Source: an uncultured Clostridia bacterium (GTDB lineage: Bacteria; Bacillota; Clostridia; Christensenellales; Borkfalkiaceae). Taken from it: a stretch of 7,035 nt of DNA. The translations under genes and the position numbers were made by a program. The notes beneath the pieces were generated by a model, which did not search any database, was not told the origin of the DNA, and was given only the letters and a program-made list of their open reading frames with translations. This document shows positions 6,653 through 7,035 of the stretch, piece after piece. The stretch lies in contig CAMWUS010000071.1 in NCBI GenBank assembly GCA_947177495.1, positions 1 through 7,035 on the forward strand, read 5' to 3'. Position 1 is the stretch's first letter; each line of letters opens with the position of its first letter.

Positions 6653-6694
6653 CGAATTTCGCACGGCGGAATTCGACAAAATTATACAAATTCC
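6653..6694 (-). promoter_or_regulatory. fakA 5' leader with two alternative hairpins
   Basis: In the predicted leader (about 63 nt), GGAATT (6694-6689) can pair with AATTCC (6673-6668) around a 15-nt loop. The overlapping CGAATT (6675-6670) can instead pair with AATTCG (6658-6653) around an 11-nt loop. The two 6-bp stems share bases, so they are mutually exclusive. Both are short, and a regulatory role is only a possibility. I see no clear FapR- or FabT-type operator here. Confidence 0.3.
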
Positions 6695-6701
6695 ACACTG
6701 T

Positions 6702-6730
6702 ATATTATTACAAATGCCCAAAAAAGTCAA
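6702..6730 (-). promoter_or_regulatory. Sigma-A-type promoter of the fakA-plsX-fakB-LPLAT operon
   Basis: On the - strand, TTGACT (6730-6725) and TAATAT (6707-6702) are separated by exactly 17 nt. This is close to the housekeeping consensus TTGACA-N17-TATAAT. Transcription would start near 6695, giving a leader of about 63 nt before the fakA ATG at 6632. No other good promoter is seen before the later genes, and their tight spacing fits a single transcript. Confidence 0.8.
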
Positions 6731-6881
6731 GCATATCACTTAACAATCACTCCATTATTTAGAATTTTCACAATTTCGCCATATTGCATTATACTTGAAT
6801 TGCAAACTCAAACATACCAAACTCCACTACTCTTACTCTCAGAACGTAAAATGGAAATTGATTATTTTGTAATAGAACAAA
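6731..6881. other. AT-rich intergenic spacer without a recognisable gene
   Basis: About 150 bases upstream of the fakA promoter. A TATAAT hexamer occurs on the - strand near 6790, but no -35 element lies at the right distance. A 16-codon + strand frame starting at ATG 6851 has no ribosome binding site and no recognisable product. I see nothing else in this stretch that I can support. Confidence 0.5.
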
Positions 6882-7021
6882 AAAGGGATTTGCGCCTTTG
6901 ACGGCGCGCCCCGATACACAGCCCACTGGGCTGATGCAATTTGCGGCAAACTTTGTTGTAAGCCAACAATTCGCCCGCAAACCGATTACTCCCGCAATCG
7001 TCTCCACCCTCAAATCCCTTT
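6882..7021 (-). other. Structured element: 11-bp closing stem enclosing three hairpins
   Basis: The ends AAAGGGATTTG (6882-6892) and CAAATCCCTTT (7011-7021) are exact reverse complements. Inside are GCGCC/GGCGC (6892-6896 / 6903-6907), CAGCCC/GGGCTG (6919-6924 / 6928-6933, 3-nt loop), and a two-part hairpin with outer stem TTTGCGG/CCGCAAA (6940-6946 / 6975-6981) and inner stem TTGTTG/CAACAA (6953-6958 / 6964-6969). Read on the - strand, the closing stem runs into T6 (6884-6879), as in an intrinsic terminator. The block is GC-richer than the spacer next to it. Frames on both strands stay open through it (+ from 6862; - from the window edge to a TAA at 6862-6864), so open frames here are not good evidence of coding. 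It could be a structured RNA, the 3' end of an upstream transcript, or a small dispersed repeat with inverted ends. The strand is chosen only from the T-run. Confidence 0.5.
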
Positions 7022-7035
7022 CTAATTCGAAACAC

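Noticed and set aside
6633..6698. 22-residue N-terminal extension of FakA from an ATG at 6698
   Set aside because: The predicted transcript starts near 6695, the site lacks a Shine-Dalgarno, and the extension does not fit the family's N-terminus.
6653..6730. FapR or FabT operator controlling the lipid operon
   Set aside because: I looked for the TTAGTACC-type and TTTGA-N-TCAAA-type palindromes around the promoter and found no convincing match.
6789..7013. 74-codon open frame on the - strand
   Set aside because: It starts at a TTG inside the closing stem, has no well-spaced ribosome binding site, runs through the structured element and AT-rich spacer, and resembles no family I know.
6862..7035. 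Open frame on the - strand from the window edge to a TAA at 6862-6864, possibly the 3' end of a gene
   Set aside because: The 57 visible codons show no recognisable domain, and the opposite strand is open too, so this is not evidence of coding. A partial gene cannot be excluded without sequence beyond 7035.
1..7035. CRISPR array, insertion sequence, tRNA or rRNA gene
   Set aside because: I saw no regularly spaced repeats, no transposase motifs and no tRNA- or rRNA-like sequence in the window.

Overview
The window looks like chromosomal DNA of a Gram-positive bacterium in the Bacillota, probably a Clostridia-like anaerobe. This is inferred from the FakA/FakB plus PlsX route to acyl-phosphate, AAGGAG-type ribosome binding sites, tight operons with 1-3 nt junctions, and GC-balanced genes separated by AT-rich spacers. 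The exact lineage cannot be read from the sequence.

Two convergent operons fill most of the window. On the + strand, dapB (lysine/diaminopimelate synthesis, 84-839) is followed after 3 nt by rarA (AAA+ replication/recombination ATPase, 843-2171). On the - strand, transcribed from a strong sigma-A-type promoter at 6702-6730, the order is fakA (4971-6632), plsX (3975-4967), a degV/fakB-family gene (3045-3953) and a PlsC-like lysophospholipid acyltransferase homologue (2260-3045). The operons meet at 2172-2259, which holds two hairpins that can end transcription from both sides.

The - strand operon reads as one phospholipid-synthesis module. FakB binds a fatty acid and FakA phosphorylates it. 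PlsX exchanges acyl groups between acyl-phosphate and acyl-carrier protein. The acyltransferase homologue would act at a later acylation step. The most unusual protein is this last one: it keeps the fold-level landmarks of PlsC but has Gly where the catalytic HX4D motif needs Asp, and it ends in a Lys/Ala-rich tail. The DegV and PlsX proteins also differ from their families at normally conserved positions.

The right end (6731-7035) has no convincing gene. It contains an AT-rich spacer and then a GC-richer block at 6882-7021, closed by an 11-bp perfect inverted repeat that encloses three further hairpins. On the - strand this block ends in a run of six T. It is the best candidate for something undescribed here: a structured RNA, a terminator-like 3' region, or a small dispersed repeat. 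The left end (1-83) holds an unusually perfect 14-bp hairpin directly against the dapB ribosome binding site.
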